From positions 38,712,919 to 38,776,918 of the forward strand of contig OZ026600.1 in the NCBI GenBank assembly GCA_964020085.1: 64,000 bases of DNA, in the 5' to 3' direction. Positions 63,801 through 64,000 of this stretch are shown here, in pieces (positions within the stretch are counted from its first letter, which is position 1; each line of letters begins with the position of its first letter). The notes beneath the pieces are model-generated. The model saw nothing but the letters and a program-made list of their open reading frames with translations. It was not told the origin of the DNA and ran no database searches. A program made the position numbers and the translations under genes. Origin of the DNA: Micromussa lordhowensis (Eukaryota > Cnidaria > Anthozoa > Scleractinia > Lobophylliidae).

Positions 63801-64000
63801 CATGCATTTTAATTACTACTGTTTATTCCAAAATCTTTTACAACTTTATCAAAATCTTCTGTTATGCAGATCCATTTTCAATTTCATTTACAATCTATTG
63901 GTTTCTTTAATGCACACTGACAGAAAATGGAAATGTTTGCTTACTTTTCTGGTAAATGCCACTGGAAGATTTCCAACAAAGATTGTCCTGGCAAGTCTCT
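48635..64000 (-). CDS. RBM34: RBM34 nucleolar two-RRM protein, nine visible exons, 5' end outside window
   Basis: Family role (known): RNA-binding nucleolar protein related to yeast Nop12, linked to ribosome biogenesis. Seen: nine exons with closing phases encode 271 codons plus the stop. RRM1 begins at the right edge (RTIFVGNLPVAFTRK, RNP2) and continues KLKQLFSIYGDVESVRFRSA, LAKPDLSRKVAMKK, NINGYVVFKEKE (RNP1). RRM2 has RSIFVGNLPF (RNP2) and GKGFGFILFK (RNP1). The tail is Lys/Arg/Asn-rich, like the basic C-terminus of human RBM34. The N-terminal part upstream of RRM1 lies beyond position 64000. A one-exon LRRC27-like gene lies in the 55408-61852 intron. ARID4 begins about 2 kb downstream on the same strand. 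Confidence 0.93.
49573..49700 (+). mobile_element. tRNA-like SINE fragment in RBM34 intron
   Basis: GGTCAAGTGGTTAGAGCGCT resembles an A-box/D-arm and AGATTGAAATTCC a decayed B-box. Confidence 0.5.
49978..50074 (-). CDS. RBM34: RBM34 exon, RRM2 end
   Basis: Encodes ERDAVMFALQRNKTEFHGRQ and LRVFPSSENPQL, the last helix and strand of RRM2. Acceptor gtttgtag, donor gtaaag. Confidence 0.94.
50678..50796 (-). CDS. RBM34: RBM34 exon, RRM2 body and RNP1
   Basis: Encodes DTEEEPLRQAFVECGDVED and VRIVRDSRTGAGKGFGFILF. Acceptor acctgcag, donor gtaact, phase 0 out. Confidence 0.95.
52448..52490 (-). CDS. RBM34: RBM34 exon, RRM2 RNP2
   Basis: Encodes HDHTRSIFVGNLPF. The first phase-1 join tested, to an AG at 50876, gives a stop. 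The join to the inner AG at 50797 gives NLPFDTEEEPLRQAF, so that acceptor was chosen. Confidence 0.92.
52588..53564. mobile_element. TTAA-flanked foldback-type element in RBM34 intron
   Basis: TTAA/AGTGCATATGACC and GGTCATGTGCACT/TTAA. Arms pair through AGAGTAAAATGGC and again over 52858-52935 against 53385-53460 (GATGTTGCTATGGTAACATG). A CAT-rich microsatellite and an unassigned minus-strand fragment (RGRWVWQDPDRTRYFALL) lie in the centre. Confidence 0.85.
53591..53651 (-). CDS. RBM34: RBM34 exon, RRM1 end
   Basis: Encodes NGMEVDGFHIRVDLTGQNKK, corresponding to ADGFRIRVDLAS in human. Acceptor tgtatttag, donor gtagga. A TTAA transposon starts 26 bp beyond the donor. Confidence 0.95.
54758..54841 (-). 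CDS. RBM34: RBM34 exon, RRM1 RNP1
   Basis: Encodes REFHSDRHNINGYVVFKEKE and CAVKSLN (human HPDQKNINAYVVFKEE). Acceptor atttcacag, donor gtatta. Confidence 0.95.
55364..55407 (-). CDS. RBM34: RBM34 exon, RRM1 long loop
   Basis: Encodes ALAKPDLSRKVAMK, equivalent to the TLSKKLAAIKRK loop of human RRM1. Acceptor tttcacag, donor gtaaac. Confidence 0.9.
55446..56780. mobile_element. pogo/Tigger-type element (CAGTGGAACCC ends), with nested repeat
   Basis: TA/CAGTGGAACCCCGCCTTACG and GGGTTCCACTG/TA. CAGTGGAACC ends with TA duplication are characteristic of pogo-like elements. Degenerate (CATTAATACGACCACC)n-like repeats follow the left end. A second inverted-repeat element occupies about 55908-56730. 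No transposase seen. Confidence 0.8.
55908..56730. mobile_element. Nested inverted repeat, AGAAAATATCCATACCC family
   Basis: GTAGTTCCAGAAAATATCCA...CCACAGAGGGAATT at the left, mirrored by AATTCCCTCCGTGGTGGGAG...ATGGAACTAC at the right, with G-rich GGAAATTCCGGAGGGG repeats inside. Single-arm fragments occur at 31987 and 50970. Confidence 0.75.
57195..57760 (-). repeat. Dispersed repeat, copy B
   Basis: Reverse-complement relative of 3890-4490; both carry CACGTGA/TCACATGA, GACAGGTGTCAATT and the ATCCTGGGTTA motif. Confidence 0.75.
57938..57995. repeat. ATATACCTATAAATT tandem repeat
   Basis: Three to four imperfect copies of a 16-17 bp AT-rich unit. Confidence 0.85.
57996..59127. other. RBM34 intron, nothing recognised
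   Basis: AT-rich. Only a short terminal fragment of the 3890/57195 repeat family near 58718-58760. Confidence 0.6.
59128..59560. repeat. GGGAGGTACTC-type dispersed repeat
   Basis: Starts ATGGGGGGGAGGTACTCTG and contains repeated TATAGACCAAAACTG / CTAGACTAGG-like motifs. The layout resembles a repeat I associate with anthozoan genomes (from memory). It ends just before the LRRC27-like stop codon. Confidence 0.4.
59597..60343 (-). CDS. LRRC27: LRRC27-like leucine-rich-repeat protein, single exon, nested in RBM34 intron
   Basis: Complete 248-codon frame from ATG to TGA, with an in-frame TAA upstream of the ATG. About five LRRs fill residues 20-135: VLDLNRNGIKQIP, LKYLYLEGNTISLIP, LEWLDLRNNKVQEIP, LKTLLLGRNKLTFLP, LTGLNLSNNPLKDPP. 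The next segment, PQFVINRGVHAIKHYLL, resembles the FPPQLVVQKGLVAILRFL segment after the LRRs of LRRC27. The C-terminal part (SYYGALLGDIPKSYIFKAW) is not one I recognise. Human LRRC27 is about twice as long, so this is a short form, a divergent paralogue or a retrocopy. It lies on the same strand as the host gene, inside the 55408-61852 intron. Molecular function of the family is poorly known. Confidence 0.75.
   Translation of the reverse strand: MDDSKHSKVILKSFENTARNAFDVLDLNRNGIKQIPQGLDVLDLSHLKYLYLEGNTISLIPGDLFTCLNSLEWLDLRNNKVQEIPRNVGEHKYLKTLLLGRNKLTFLPTELGFIRTLTGLNLSNNPLKDPPQFVINRGVHAIKHYLLAKHRLNPEDFHSDESESGYQSAGCEENLQTDEKEEAKESKRIDGHITEGNSTTQPPLCTREVMSYYGALLGDIPKSYIFKAWKTGVFFKKEVNSNLEPNSD
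60344..61852. other. RBM34 intron upstream of LRRC27-like gene
   Basis: 1.5 kb presumably holding the LRRC27-like promoter. No repeat with clear ends. CGACGAAGGGCTAACGCTCA near 61500 is a motif seen in several dispersed repeats, similar to 62808-62840. Confidence 0.5.
61853..61912 (-). CDS. RBM34: RBM34 exon, RRM1 helix 1 and strand 2
   Basis: Twenty codons, KLKQLFSIYGDVESVRFRSA, matching KLKSFFKEYGQIESVRFRS in human. Acceptor ctttatag, donor gtaagt. Confidence 0.95.
61913..63944. other. RBM34 intron, fragmentary repeats only
   Basis: Includes CAGACGTTTCGGGACTGAGC and CCCTTCATCAGTGG near 62808-62840, related to 51850 and 57855. No exon found. Confidence 0.55.
63945..64000 (-). CDS. RBM34: RBM34 exon with RRM1 start (cut by window edge)
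   Basis: Encodes RLARTIFVGNLPVAFTRK, the RNP2 strand of RRM1. Donor gtaagc, phase 0 out. Confidence 0.92.

Overview
The window is nuclear DNA of an animal. It is AT-rich and intron-rich, and it is packed with DNA transposons, foldback elements, SINEs and LINE tails. The coding genes are clear metazoan orthologues. The repeat repertoire (many TTAA-flanked MITEs, P2X7-C/'ballast'-type domains, short tRNA-headed SINEs) suggests a cnidarian, most likely an anthozoan such as a stony coral; that placement is inference.

Two multi-exon genes on the minus strand account for almost all host coding sequence. ARID4 (RBP1/ARID4A/B family chromatin adaptor) runs from 46647 down to 7190. I could assemble 21 coding exons whose splice phases all close, giving about 1125 codons: a new N-terminal leader, Tudor modules, RBB1NT, ARID, chromo barrel, and a C-terminal coiled coil ending in the family's VECR tail. 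RBM34 (nucleolar two-RRM protein) enters at the right edge and runs from 64000 to 48635; nine coding exons are visible and the 5' end lies outside the window. A single-exon LRRC27-like leucine-rich-repeat gene (60343 to 59597) sits in the second visible RBM34 intron on the same strand. From memory, ARID4B and RBM34 are also neighbours in human, so this looks like old microsynteny.

The rest is layered mobile DNA. 1-4.5 kb: a foldback element with GGGTCGA heptamer arms and a 9-bp target duplication, a SINE, and one end of a dispersed repeat pair. 5-7.2 kb: probable ARID4 3' UTR with a MITE. 10.5-12.8 kb: MITEs. 12.9-16.9 kb: a TA-flanked element containing a 2.2-kb inverted-repeat element, whose unoccupied target is preserved at 2.94-3.01 kb; the inner element holds degenerate telomere-like repeats. 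18.8-20.8 kb: a piggyBac-type MITE and a hAT-like element. 22.2-23.9 kb: a TTAA-flanked element holding a P2X7-C-like gene and a broken THAP-domain gene, convergent. 24.2-31.3 kb: SINEs, a broken piggyBac with intact ends, a 2.4-kb foldback with 5S rRNA-like units in both arms inserted in it, and a LINE tail. 32-44 kb: a long hairpin, a 245-bp tandem duplication, three more TTAA elements, a LINE tail and an inverted-repeat element. 47-58 kb: MITEs, SINEs, a pogo-type element containing another repeat, and the second copy of the dispersed pair.

No complete functional tRNA or rRNA gene, CRISPR array or prokaryotic feature was seen. Exon boundaries come from hand-read splice signals and phase matching, without transcript support.
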